Shown here: one piece after another, positions 1 to 10,969 of the stretch
Position numbering within the stretch: position 1 is the stretch's first letter
How the letters are laid out: every line of letters starts with the position of its first letter
Source of the DNA: Rhodosorus marinus
Taxonomy: Eukaryota; Rhodophyta; Stylonematophyceae; Stylonematales; Stylonemataceae
Length of the DNA stretch: 64,000 nucleotides
Assembly (NCBI GenBank): GCA_029953675.1
Contig: JAMWBK010000013.1
Span: 558,001-622,000, forward strand
Direction of reading: 5' to 3'
Translations under genes and position numbers: made by a program
The notes under the pieces: generated by a model
Databases searched by the model: none
What the model was told of the DNA's origin: nothing
Seen by the model: the letters and a program-made list of their open reading frames with translations, nothing else

Positions 1-212
1 CTTCGCAAGCACAGGATCGTAAAACCGTGTTGTACGATCGAGTATATAGGCAGGAGCCGATTCTAAGAGGCCCGCTGCTGCACATAGAGACTGTCTCAAA
101 ACAATGATTGCATAGTTGGTGCAATAGCTCGCGCAGTCAGCTTATCTATATCCGCTTGCGGAGGTTGCAGCAACGCAAAATGAGAAAATCCCGCACGCGG
201 CAGCAAACATCA

Positions 213-596
213 TCAGCGTGACGACTTTTTCAACTCCTTTGTCGTGCCCGCTATAGAAAATCCCTCTCGAATGATATCGCTCGTTTCTCTCATGGTCTCG
301 ACCATCCGATTGCAATGCTTCGTAAGTCGAAGGGTGAAACTCACTTCTTTCAGAAAGGTCAAACGAATGGGGAAAAAAAAAAAACACGGTCTATGCCACT
401 TCATGTTTCAAGTACCTTTCAGATTTTGGTAAGCTTCATGCAGCTCCCTAAACTGTTTGGCGCATCCGGTAGGCTGGTCAGGATGACACTTCAACGCCTG
501 TTTCAGAAAAGCCTGCCGAAGCTCCCGCTCACTTACTCCAACCTTGACGCCAAGCAGACGATAATACTTCAAAAAGTTCCTCGGCGGGGAACCCAT
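213..596 (-). CDS. small J-domain (DnaJ-like) protein, two exons
   Basis: Exon 1 (596-416) begins at an ATG and encodes most of a J domain: tyrosine-rich helix I, helix II, the diagnostic HPD tripeptide (in KCHPDQPTG) and helix III. A GT donor at 415-414 and an AG acceptor at 348-347 join in phase 1 to exon 2 (346-213), giving about 104 residues. J domains stimulate Hsp70 ATPase through HPD; no other DnaJ domain (Gly/Phe, zinc finger) is present, so this would be a stand-alone co-chaperone. An alternative reading of exon 2 in another frame would end with a hydrophobic segment, but no acceptor fits that frame. The J domain is certain from the motif; the C-terminal 40 residues are less so. Confidence 0.7.
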
Positions 597-737
597 TCTC
601 AACAAGGCCTCATTTCAACTCGCCAGAAGCGCTTCACTGCGGCACAACCCAATATAAACAAAAATCCTAGTTACCAAGGATATCGCCATCCACTTCTCAC
701 TTCACCTTGATGCCCCAAGCAGCTTCCGAAGCACGGC

Positions 738-881
738 TCAGATAACAAGTATATTCCTGAAATCGTCCACAAGTGCATTTGTTTTTCTATCCCACTCTCC
801 AGAATCTTGGAACAGCTTCTTCCCCAATTCAGCTAGTTTGTCATTGTTGATGGTGCCAAAGCGTTTGGCACTTTCCCACGA
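738..881 (-). CDS. terminal exon of an unidentified gene
   Basis: A clean last exon: an AG acceptor (TTGCCAG) precedes position 881, followed by 47 sense codons and TGA at 740-738. The peptide is hydrophilic with a coding-like composition (it contains FGTINNDKLAELGKK). A GTAAGC donor near 970 could belong to the preceding exon, but I could not find an upstream exon that keeps phase. It lies 140 bases upstream of the J-domain gene on the same strand, so it could be the end of a separate gene whose body runs through the 81-bp repeat. No family recognised. Confidence 0.4.
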   Translation of the reverse strand, partial: SWESAKRFGTINNDKLAELGKKLFQDSGEWDRKTNALVDDFRNILVI

Positions 882-1164
882 CTGGCAATTTTGTCATTGG
901 CAAACGACGAAAACGGCTATGCTGACTCCATCACGAGTCTTCCGCAATATGGCAAACGCTTACCAAAACAGTCTAAAACGACAGTGATCTTTGGGCTAGG
1001 CAATAGCTGTCAAGAAATGAACCACTGCGTATGGCATCAAGTGCTGTATGCACGGGTACATGTCCTCCTGGAGTTGCTAATGTTTTTGGTTCACAGTCTA
1101 CCAGCCTGGTGGATCCTCCGCACCACAGTTTGGAGCCCCCCCCCCCCAAAAAAAAATGAATTTC

Positions 1165-1326
1165 TGGGTGCCTCACACCCTAAAATTAGGTGATCAGACG
1201 GGGTTTGAGGTATGGATGAGATGGGTTGCAAGCTCCAGTTCCGTATGGGTGCCTCACACCCTAAAATTAGGTGATCAGACGGGGTTTGAGGTATGGATGA
1301 GATGGGTTGCAAGCTCCAGTTCCGTA
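1165..1326. repeat. perfect 81-bp tandem duplication (2 copies)
   Basis: Positions 1165-1245 and 1246-1326 are identical over 81 bases, beginning TGGGTGCCTCACACC. The unit is 27 codons long and open in a reverse-strand frame, so a translated copy would be an in-frame repeat. It sits just beside a C-run/A-run homopolymer junction (about 1137-1155). Perfect identity means a very recent duplication or an assembly artefact. Confidence 0.95.
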
Positions 1327-1595
1327 GCCGATTCAGCGCCTACTGCTCCTTTTTTAGCATGGTTCTTGTGTTCTTGTCCATAGTTTTGTCGTCGGTCGGC
1401 AAAATGTCTGTCTCGATCCTCAGAGCGTGTGTTCTGGGCCCCCCCCGCCTCTGATTCGAAGGTTGGCGTCTATTATGACGTTTTGAAAAGGATCTCCTGA
1501 TCTCGTCTACATTAGCGTGTTGGAATCTGCAACTCTTGTGCGAAAACGATTTCATTTCTGGGAGGGCCAAATCAGATCAGGCGGAAATTTTGAAC

Positions 1596-3017
1596 ATGCA
1601 AGCATTTGTTTCTCTTCCAGGTCACCCGGGGTCTGTATCGCGGGGCAACTCTCGAGCTGTTGTCCCCAAGGCCGAGATGGCGGTACCTGCCAACCTGCTT
1701 ATCGTTGGTCCTGGGAGGTTGGGGAGCAGAATTGCTAAGCTTTGGACACATGGAGAGGTCACCGGAGAAACTAGAACAGAGACAAACCATGAGATGCTGC
1801 GAGCAGGAGGAATCAAACCATCGACGAAAGCTAAGAGGAGCAAAGTAGGCTACAACTACGTCGCGATCACGGCACCTCCGACTGGCAATGCTGACTATGC
1901 GAAAGAGGTGGGCAAACTCCCGTATCGACTTGTGGTCTCCTTGGACACTTGTTCTACTCCGTTCTCAATTCTTCATTGACAACGAACCAGGTCGCAGATG
2001 CATGCCTCGCTTGGACTGGCGAGGGGGCAATGGTCTTTACATCCGCGACTTCTGTATACGGTGATGCCGCCTTTGAAATCGTCAACGAGGATACTCCTAC
2101 AATTGATTCCGGAACTGAAAAACAGCAAAGATTGCTCAAGGCCGAGGCAAGCGTAATAGAAGCAGGAGGAACAGTCCTTCGCCTCGCTGGTCTATACGAT
2201 CGAAGGGTTGGGCCTCACAACTATTGGCTTCGATCACCAGAGGTAAGGAGAAACTAGCTGCTTGCGATTCCGATCACGGCACGAAGCCTTTCAGCGTTTG
2301 GAAGAGCTCAGTCCTGTTCTAAGTGTCACAATGGAGCACACCCTCTCAAGCTGAACCAGAAAAAGGTTCAGAATATGCTAAAAATGCTTGCGCTGAAGAC
2401 CAATTGTCTGAAACATTCAAGTTCCCCACTGTGGCAAACCAGATCAAGGGAAACCCAGACACCTTAATCAACATGATTCATTACAATGATGCGGCGTCTC
2501 TTGCTTTGGCAATTCTAGAGGCTGGAAAGGATAAGGTAGAGTTGATGCTCTGACTAACTGGCAGCTTTCCTCAAGGAGGTGGTCATCGCTGAAGTCCTGA
2601 ATACAGTTTTCCTCGTGGTTCTGATAGACAAGAGGCAAGTTCTTCCTTGGAGTTGACGATCAACCACTGACTCGTCGAGAGATATGTGAAGCAGCCTTGC
2701 AGGATCCAATCTACGCTGACAAAACAATTCCACCATTCACGGGTCTCGACGAACCCGCTGGAAAGAAGAGGTGAGGGCTTCTCCATTGCAATTTTCTCGA
2801 GTATTGCAAGGTGATTCGGGTAGAGCTCGTCGCCTGTTCAAACCCCGGATGGATCAAGAAGCAGGGACATGCTTTTATAACCCCAAACCATCAATAACTG
2901 ACACTTCCTGGCAATTTTCTTTCGTACGGTAGACTGGACAACAGTCAAACACGTACTGCACTCAACTGGATGCCGCAGAACTCATCCATGCAAGAATATT
3001 TTGCTTCACAAGCATAG
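1596..3017 (+). CDS. YeeZ-like NAD(P)-binding SDR-type protein, paralogue 1 (five exons)
   Basis: Exons 1596-1907, 1991-2242, 2443-2535, 2628-2770 and 2933-3017 join in phase (about 294 residues). The N-terminal Rossmann turn is GPGRLGSRIA; FTSATSVYGD carries the YxxxK-region equivalent of atypical extended SDRs, followed by LRLAGLY and an IHYNDAA segment, the pattern of the E. coli YeeZ / NAD-dependent epimerase-like family. The substrate is unknown in this family. The start at 1596 adds a 27-residue leader (MQAFVSLPG..) resembling a red-algal plastid transit peptide; a second in-frame ATG at 1677 would remove it. A paralogue lies 1.7 kb downstream; the first two intron positions match, and this copy has two extra introns. 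Confidence 0.82.
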
Positions 3018-3439
3018 TCGTCGCCGGGAGCTTTGGTGAGGGTTGACCACGCACTGTCGACGACGGTGGTGGCGCCGAAAATACATTCTCTAGACACGGG
3101 CTAGAAGTGCGTTCCCGCTCAAGTTTTGCTCAGCATTACAGTATCACCACACGCACCTCGTTTTTTCAACAGAGACGCACTAGACGTGCACGCATATGCC
3201 CCGTTCATCCAAGTCATGCGACTTCATCCACCATAAGCGCTGACCTCCACCCTCGCTTTTGGCAAGCGCTTTCCTACGGAAATCTGGTAGCTTTCACTCG
3301 CCGGACAAGGGAAAGCGGGTAGTGTCGCAAAATGCATGCTTTTACTCAACAACCCACGCTCAGTACTTTCCTTTTTCGGCGGCACCCAGACAAAAACAGT
3401 GCTTGTTGACGAAATCCACCAACTCTAGAGCAATCCTGA

Positions 3440-4404
3440 TTACCCGGAGTCACCTGCCAGCCTACCCAGCGTTTCGAAAGCAGTGGCATGTAGCAAAGTG
3501 ACTCCAATATCCAATTCATCCCCGAACGCAGCTTGCTTTGACAAGATTCCAGTGGAATCCAAAGCCTCAAAGATATCAAGCGAAGAAGCAATCATTAAGA
3601 ATCTACCAGAAGCATATTGATTGTGTTTAAGGGAAATTAACATTGAAACGAATTCCTCCATCCTCCGCAACCACTGTTTAGCAGGAGTTCCAGATTTTGA
3701 ATATATTGGGCATTCTAGGAGAGCTTGTTCCATAAAATCCTCGGATTCAATCTTCGGAAAGCTGCTCTCTTGATTTACACAAAAACGCATCCAAAACAAA
3801 GATCATTAAAACTCGGTTTGCTGGCGTCTCGTATCCGCGAATTGTGGATTTTTCGATGTTTCTTGAAAGGTTGTTTTCAAATATTTCTTCGAACCATTGG
3901 ACTAGGCTCTGGGTCCCTATAGACTATTTTTAATGGTTCTGCTGCTCGCCCACCATTACCAGAGATGAACCTTATAGGGCGAGAGACTAGTGTCAGGTAT
4001 TTTTTTCCAGCTTCAATTCGTTGATTAGTGATCTGTTTAGTCCAACCGCTATCAATAATTCTTCACAAAATTCACCAATCCCATCGTGGAGTGGGGCAAA
4101 AAAACCAGAATCACAACTACTATTGGTTCAAAAACGCACACAGAAAAAAAAATTCTTGTCTGCTAGTGGTGAGTTAGCAACAGAATTTTTAATCTGCTTT
4201 CAGAGAACGGTCCAATCGTTGTAACCCTTCCCCACCTTGGCAATGTTCGATTTTGGAGAAAGTGTATACATCGTAAGGGGTGATATTGAAACCCACCTTT
4301 TGATGACAATATTGATCAATAAATTGTTTTAAACTATAAAATAGCTGAGACTTTGTTTTTCGAGGGGGGGAAACTCCGTTTCCCTCCGCCAATCCAAGCA
4401 TCAT
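3440..4404 (-). pseudogene. unidentified reverse-strand locus, fragmented or multi-exon
   Basis: Several coding-like stretches follow one another but change frame. About 4404-4235 encodes a peptide with YSLKQFIDQYCHQKVGFNI; 4115-3990 encodes GIGEFCEELLIAVGLNRSL; 3998-3870 and 3915-3740 continue in two other frames (with the phrase RGYETPANR); 3790-3440 is an open 117-codon stretch ending in a stop. Some frame changes fall at A/T homopolymers (seven As near 3992, T-run near 3787), as expected for a decaying gene or sequence errors; short introns (for example 89 bases ending CACTAG) could also reconcile part of it. The TPxNR-like phrase weakly recalls DUF2357/McrC-associated proteins, which I hold only as a guess. 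It sits between the two SDR paralogues. Confidence 0.4.
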
Positions 4405-4739
4405 AGTGTGTAGTAATCAAAAGCAAGTGAACAGCCGGAATTTTCTACTATGGAAGCATATTCCATTTTGACACATTTGGTTGACATTTGGTCCCTGAGG
4501 GTTGGTGGGAGAAGTTTTTTTCTTCAAAGGGAAAAAAGGACATGTGGACATACGGCATCAAACGACTCTGTTTCGCTTTTGCGTGGTGGAACTTGCGTTT
4601 TGAGCAAAAAGTCTCGTTTTGCTGTTTCTCTGTTACGTATGTGATGGGTGGGGGCCTTTTTTTTGTTTTGGGGGGGGGGGAAGGAGGGTAGGGCAGGTAT
4701 GCACATCCTCTTTGGACGCGAATACAACAAGGTGAAATC

Positions 4740-5876
4740 ATGGCGTTTGTGGCAGGTGGCAAGTTGTGGAGTAGGCGGGGGCAGCGCGTCGCTGATAGCC
4801 GATCTGTGGTTCGAATGAATGGGGAGGACAACCTCCTCATTGTCGGTTGCGGGAAACTCGGGCAGAGAGTGGGCAAGATTTGGTCGGAACGCAGCGACCT
4901 TGTAGTTGGAGAAACGCGCACAAATCGCTCACATGCCGAGCTGCGTCTCTCGAATATCAAGCCCCAACTGAAGGGGGAAAACAAAGATGCAAAATTTTCG
5001 AATGTATTGTTTTCAGCAAACGCTGTAGGAGACGTGGACGAATACTTACTTGACGTAAGTAAACCTGCAATCACCAGTTTGGAAGTGTTTCTTTCGTTTT
5101 CCAGTATTACGAGAAGCATATTTACTGACTAACTAGTTCTGTGACACAGGTTCATCTCGCACTTGACCGTTGGGATGAGCAGGGTACATTCTTATTCACC
5201 TCTTCAGGGGCCGTCTACAGTCAGGCCAATGGTAAACCTGTTACCGAAGACTCTCAGACATACGAATTAGGGTTTTCGGAACGCACGGACCGACTTCTGA
5301 AAGCGGAGAAGGCTGTCAGAGAGCGAGGGGGTAATGTTGTGCGCCTGTCAGGACTTTACAAAAGGAGGCAACACTGGGACCACCAGATGTGGATTGATGT
5401 AAGTCCTATTGCACGGCTCCTGCATATACTTGTGAAAATTGCTACTTGCTGAAACTCTAGCCCTTCCCATCAAAAACATGCAGCTTGCAAAAGAATCTGG
5501 AGGAGATTTTTGGGTTAACATCCTCGACTATGACGACGCGGCTACTCTGGTATCATTGATCCTATCGAGAGCACCCAAGCTCGATTCCTCACTCTTTTTG
5601 GGTTCAGATGGTAGACCAGTACTTCTCCGCAGTCTGGCACAGTATGTAGGTAGTGTTCAAGGAAGTCTTCCTCTGGAATTGCCGCCGAAGAAGGAACCGA
5701 GTGGGAAGATGTACGATAACCGGAGAACCCGGCAGTGGCTGGGGTGGGAACCCCAGTTCGACCTCGTAAAAGACATTCACAGTTTCAGAAGTTTGACGCC
5801 GGTTGAACTAATGAGACTGGAAGCCGCGGTGCCCGCATTGGGGCAACAGGGTTCCAAGGTTTCCGCTACTGAGTGA
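4740..5876 (+). CDS. YeeZ-like NAD(P)-binding SDR-type protein, paralogue 2 (three exons)
   Basis: Exons 4740-5054, 5150-5398 and 5484-5876 join in phase 0 (318 residues). The Rossmann glycines are GCGKLGQRV, the core strand/Tyr region is FTSSGAVYSQ, then VVRLSGLY, ILDYDDAA and a C-terminal DNRRTRQWLGWEP segment, all shared with paralogue 1 at 1596-3017. The leader MAFVAGGKLWSRRG is basic with Phe at position 3, typical of red-algal plastid import signals (inference). Two introns are at the same codons as in paralogue 1; the third exon is uninterrupted, so either introns were lost here or gained there. The substrate cannot be predicted. The 5' flank (4650-4700) is G/T-rich. Confidence 0.87.
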
Positions 5877-8800
5877 ATTAGGTGTATCAGTATTGAATAG
5901 AGCAACAGTTGTACATTAAATCAGCCGCAGTTTACTTGACACCATCGACGTCGACGTGATTACCGACGTGTTATGGCACTGAGTCGAGCAATCTATGTAA
6001 CTCAGCTTGCGAATAACGAACTCTCGAATTTAAGAGCAGTCTCCAGACCCTTCTGCCAAGAGGGGTACCTACAGCCTTCTAGCTACAAGTTAATGCATTT
6101 CGCATAAGTCTTTGAGATTCGATTACGGAGGCTTTCCTCAAGATTTCAGAGGCACTCTCCGAGTGCCGTTGGAAGCGCTTGGAAGGCGCATGCATGATGG
6201 AGCGATCCCGTGGCACTGCTTTGTACCCGCACGTTTACTTGTCAGCGTTCCCACCGAAAAGCATTCGGGTTGAGCGTCACAGAACAAATGCATCCTGATA
6301 TTCGCCATAAGCGGGTGAAGGAAGTTTGGAGAATGTACTTCGAATGGAATAAAATTTTGTGGGTTGATCCACCAGCCAGTTGAATGTTCTAGAGCATGAA
6401 ACGATTGTATTCACTATCTCACTACTTCTCTGCATTCCCAAGTGCGCCTCGGAATCAACTGCAACATATGATCGGCCCAACCCCGCGAGAATGACAATTT
6501 AGGATTGACCGTGACGAGCATTCGAAGACGAGCTAGTCAAGAAATAGTATTTGATAACCACGAAATATATCTCATGCGCCAACAACTAGGAAGGGACATC
6601 GGGCAAATCTGTACTGCACTTCTCAAAGCACTAGACGGAATGATCGAAACAGCCTGTGCACGGCTGGTGGTGAGCATATTGCCTCGATGGTAGATCCGAT
6701 TGGATCGGGGTGTCGAGATGGGGTGAGATCTGGCCTTGTGCGCGTCCGCTCATAACGCAATCAGGACCAGCCAAGATCCTTTCAGCGTTTTGTTCGCGGG
6801 GGAGTCAAGGCAGGGAATCTGCTATTATTCAGTTTAGCGTCACAACTTGATCAGTCCACAGAGAAAAGGAAACTACGTTCAACAGCTACCTGCAAGGGGC
6901 AAGTTGCGCTGCCCCGAAAAACTGATCAACCTACTCGGCGATATACACAGGACGATAGCCCTAGCTACCTTGAAATGTTTGGGTTCATGGAGCGCGCAGA
7001 CGCTGGTTGGCTGTGAGAGTGCTTTTTGGAACGCCCCGAGAACTTGACGCGTCTGTACTCACCCCTGAGCATGGCGTGTGGCCTAGTTCAACACTGCCCT
7101 CCATCGTGAGGCGAGGTCGCTACGTCCTCGATCGTTTCTCGGTTAGTATAGCGGGGTTGCTAGTCTCCACGTAAAAGCTAAAAGATAGAAGGCTTACATA
7201 AGGGAAAAAAGTTGAAACCCCTACGGAGATCGCCGTAAAGAGAGCGAGAACGTAGCCGAGAAAGGGCGAAGCAAATCCGGACCGGAGTAGCCTTACAGAG
7301 GACGGCCCAACAATATGCAAGTAATTGCAGCAGGTACAGGAAGAGCACCCTCTCTGAAAATCAGTTAGAAGCATGCTACCCGAGCCGAGGGCAGGCGAAG
7401 AACAGTCAACCGGGACATAAAGCTCAAAAAAGGACTGCCACAAAGGATCCGTCCAGGGAAACCAAGCAAAGGTGACGGATAAGGTTTCTCTGTTGACTTG
7501 CTTAGATCACGTCTGCTGGGTTTTGACGATGCCACCTCATTTCGCAGTATGACATGAAACTGCCAGAATGCAAAATTCCACCCTGGGGCAGTAGTCACGT
7601 GCTACGCAGGAACAAGAACAGGGTGTTGCACCGCAGCATTGCTAGGACGAGGCAAAATTGATCATCCCTCGACCAAAAAAGGGGTCATCCAGAGGAATAT
7701 CTGAGCTTGATCGAAAACTGTGCCAAAGAAACTGCTAGTACCGGGTCGAAACCCACCAGGAATGGGCAGGAGGCAGCCACAGCAGAGACTTGCTTGTTGA
7801 TCATCACTCCTAATCCTCGTCATCGAGAGCTGCGGATGAGAGACGTGTCACCCAAAAAACGCCTTGGGAACAAGCGATTGCCGGACGCCTAAATGCAGAC
7901 TGATGACCCAACCACTCCTGGTCGTTACAACAATGGAATCACGATGCAACACCCCCCCTTGATAATTCTCTGCAAGGGCTCACGCTGCTATTAGACAAGG
8001 GTGTACTACCAGGTGGGAAAATGGGGCATGCCCCAAATGAATAATGATAACACTTCGAGGGGTTGCCCTTGGGTTTCGGGCACATTCTGAGCTCGGTGCA
8101 AATCGAGTATGGCGCCATCGCAAACTGGATATATATCTTTATGCTGAACGCCTTGCCTCCTCCCTATCCAAACAACTATAATACAATATTTTGAAGCTTA
8201 TTCGTATAATGCAAATAAATTAAAGCACTATTGAGAAAAACAATTATTGAACTGAAATTCATTATTAACGTTGTGAGGAGTTCACAGGAGAACAGTAGCT
8301 TTTCACAAGGCCTCTCGGCCTGACCAGCTTCTCAACTCCTGTGAGGTACGAACCAAACAAATCGTTTGGGGCAAGAAATGCGGCATCAGAATCTGGACGA
8401 GCTGATTGGAATCGACAAATATGAAGCCAATGGGGCATGCCCCCAGACCCGACAGCACCAATTAAATGAATTCATTCAGTAATTCTATTACTCCCTTGCA
8501 ATAAGTGGACATCCGATGTCAATCGTATATTCTATTTACGGGCAAACCACTCTTCGATATTTTTTTTAATATTTAGTGAAATCTGCTTCGATAGTACACG
8601 AAGAACGAGTAGTACGTCGGACGCCGATTGAGAACGAAAAACTTCTTTCTGATTATATATATTTTTCGGCACCAAAGCAGAAAAAAAGTTCCCCCCTTGA
8701 CGAAAGAGGTTTTTTGTTTTCATAGAAGTTTTCGTGTGATTCTGTGTCTCCACGAACCAAAAGATAATTGGAAAATCGAAGTTTGAGGTGGCATTTTATT

Positions 8801-9956
8801 GGTTTAGCGGGCTCATCTGCACTTCTGATTAGCCAATATCTATTCTATTTCCTAAAAATGTGGAGGCTTTCAAAAAAGGAACTACAGAGTGCACCTCCGG
8901 CAACTCTTTTTCTCGGCCGAGGGCTTTTAGCTTTCTTGTACTCATCGAAAAGTCTTCTCATAGCATTCAGTCCTCCTTCACACAAGTAGTACAGCAGCCG
9001 TTTCTTAGCAATGTAAAGGTTGTGGGTGAACACCCCAGATATTCTTTTAGAGTAGTGTGATCTATAGAAGAAAACTTTGTCTCTGCCCGAGGGGGGAGTA
9101 AGCCGACAGAGCCGGTTGTGCCTAGAACCCAGGGAATCTTTCAACGTCCTCGATGCACCAAGTAGGCAGCCAGCCTCGCGGGATCACGAATAGGCTATTC
9201 GGTGGTGTTTGCGTTGGCTCTTTAGAGACCCCACCAGAAGCTCTCACTCAAGAGCTACTTAGACGTATCAAAGAATATCCGATAATGAATAAGTCCTCGT
9301 ATCGCCTTCTGGTTCATGCTCCTATCCATCCTCACGTACCCCCCTCTTCCCGTTCTTGTTCGTTGATTGCACCGCCCGATTTGTAGCTGGCAAACCCCCA
9401 CGGGGTTGGAAGATTTTCATCATTTCGTGAGCGAAGAGGAATCTATTTCTTATGGGTCCCCTGCGCTCTTCAGATGCGAGTTGCTTGTTAGAAACAATAT
9501 TATAATTAGAATTGTTTCTTACAAGTTTGTTGGGATGAAACTACTACAGGAGCAAAGCACCGGGGGGTTGGGCGGGATATGATTTCTCGCCAGCCTCCCA
9601 GATGTAAACTGCAGAGGGGTAAATAATCCATCGGTTTTGGACAGAGCGAATATATTCGACTTGCAAAAGGGGTCGGGGCGACCTTGCTTATCCGTCAGTT
9701 TCCGATGGAATTTTTTCTGACGTGAAATGGAGGGGGGGCTGCCTGAGGATGGGCGGCGAGTGCGGGTAGAAGAGAGGCGAGACCGCTGAGGTAAAAGGCT
9801 AGGGGGGTGAGCGAGCGTTGTGCCTTAGGGAAGACGTTGCGTTCCTCAGTTTCTGCGGATGGGACATTTAGCGTTTGGCGAATGAGGTATGATCGTTTCG
9901 TTCGTTTGAGACGGCTGAGCAGGATAGACAATTAGGTTTTTGCTACTGTGAAGAAA
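5877..9956. other. 4.1-kb gene-free stretch
   Basis: No open frame here has coding character, and I found no tRNA, rRNA or transposase. Notable sequence: the palindrome at 8022-8035, its near-copy at 8432-8443, and a 9-bp inverted repeat TCACAGGAG/CTCCTGTGA at 8282-8290 and 8336-8344. The last 250 bases (about 9700-9950) are G-rich on the plus strand and lead into the WD40 gene. Confidence 0.6.
8022..8035. repeat. 14-bp perfect palindrome TGGGGCATGCCCCA, near-copy at 8431
   Basis: TGGGGCATGCCCCA at 8022-8035 is self-complementary; GGGGCATGCCCC recurs at 8432-8443 with an extra C after it, 410 bases away. It could be a pair of dimeric binding sites or the ends of a small element. Nothing between the copies looks coding. 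Confidence 0.6.
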
Positions 9957-10969
9957 ATGGGAGCTCAAAGAGTGCTTCAAGTGGCTGATAAGTCGATAAA
10001 AGGAAACTCGCAATGGGTTGCGACGTTGGCCCACGATCCGTCAGGGAGTATGATTGCTACTGGAGGCTGGGACAAGTCCATTCGAATCTTCGATATTGAG
10101 AGCGGCAAGGTGGTTTTGAAGATCAAAGGGAGTCTCTTCACTGGGCACCACGATAGAGTATACGGCCTGCAGTATTCCAAGGATGGTCGCTTGCTCTTAT
10201 CAGCGTCTGGTGACCGAACTGCGAGGGTATGGGACGTTCAGGCGGAAACTTGCGTGAAGAACATGCATGGGCATACCGGGGATGTGAAGAGGGCGATACT
10301 GTCAGAGGACGGCAACATTATTCTTACTGCGTCACGTGATAAGAGCATTAAACTGTGGGATTGGCGAGTGCAAAATCATATCCACTCACTTTCTGATCAG
10401 AGGGGCTGGGTGGAGGACATTGCTCTCTCTCCTGATGGACGGTCTCTCTACTCGGTGGGCGCGAGCGGTTGCATAAAGGTATCTTGTCTCTCAAAGCATC
10501 CGTAGCGAGCACTACAGAGAAACTGAGAAGAGTTGTCCCTCGCGGTTTACAGCTTTGGCAAGATTTCTCTCAATCCAGGGTTGAAACGTTCACTGCCCAC
10601 GATCAAACCATGACTTCTATTGCCGTATCTCCAAGAGGCAGTATGATCGCCACGGCGAGTGAGGATCGCTCTGTGTGCATTTGGGACTCAGCGACGATGG
10701 TAAATACTGCCGTATTAAAGGCCCACGATAACATTGTGTCTTCAGTAGCGTTCAACAGCGATGGTTCACGCCTGGCGTCTGCGTCTTGGGACAATTCGAT
10801 CGAGGTATGGGAGACGAAGTCATACAAGCCTGTTGCAACTATACTGGGCCACAGCGACACGGTTTCCTGTGTTGAGTTTTCTCCCACGAACGATTCCTTG
10901 GCAAGTGGGAGCTGGGACAGAAACGTCAAGGTGTGGGATCTGCCGAGGACCAGCCGGAGCCACCGCTGA
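9957..10969 (+). CDS. seven-repeat WD40 protein (two exons)
   Basis: Exon 1 (9957-10478) and exon 2 (10553-10969) are joined by a 74-base intron in phase 0, giving 312 residues that are almost entirely WD40 repeats. Seven blades can be counted, ending SIRIFD, TARVWD, SIKLWD, CIKLWQ, SVCIWD, SIEVWE and NVKVWD, enough for one closed beta-propeller with no extra domain. Such proteins are scaffolds for protein complexes; the partner cannot be inferred from the repeats alone. The splice restores blade four exactly (GCIK joined to LWQD), which supports the model. The start ATG is the first in frame after a G-rich leader; a GTG nine bases upstream is not used. Confidence 0.88.

Noticed and set aside
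4448..5119. 223-codon open frame on the minus strand
   Set aside because: It lies antisense to exon 1 of SDR paralogue 2 and its promoter; the plus-strand gene has clear Rossmann motifs and splice sites, and this frame has low-complexity Ser/Pro composition.
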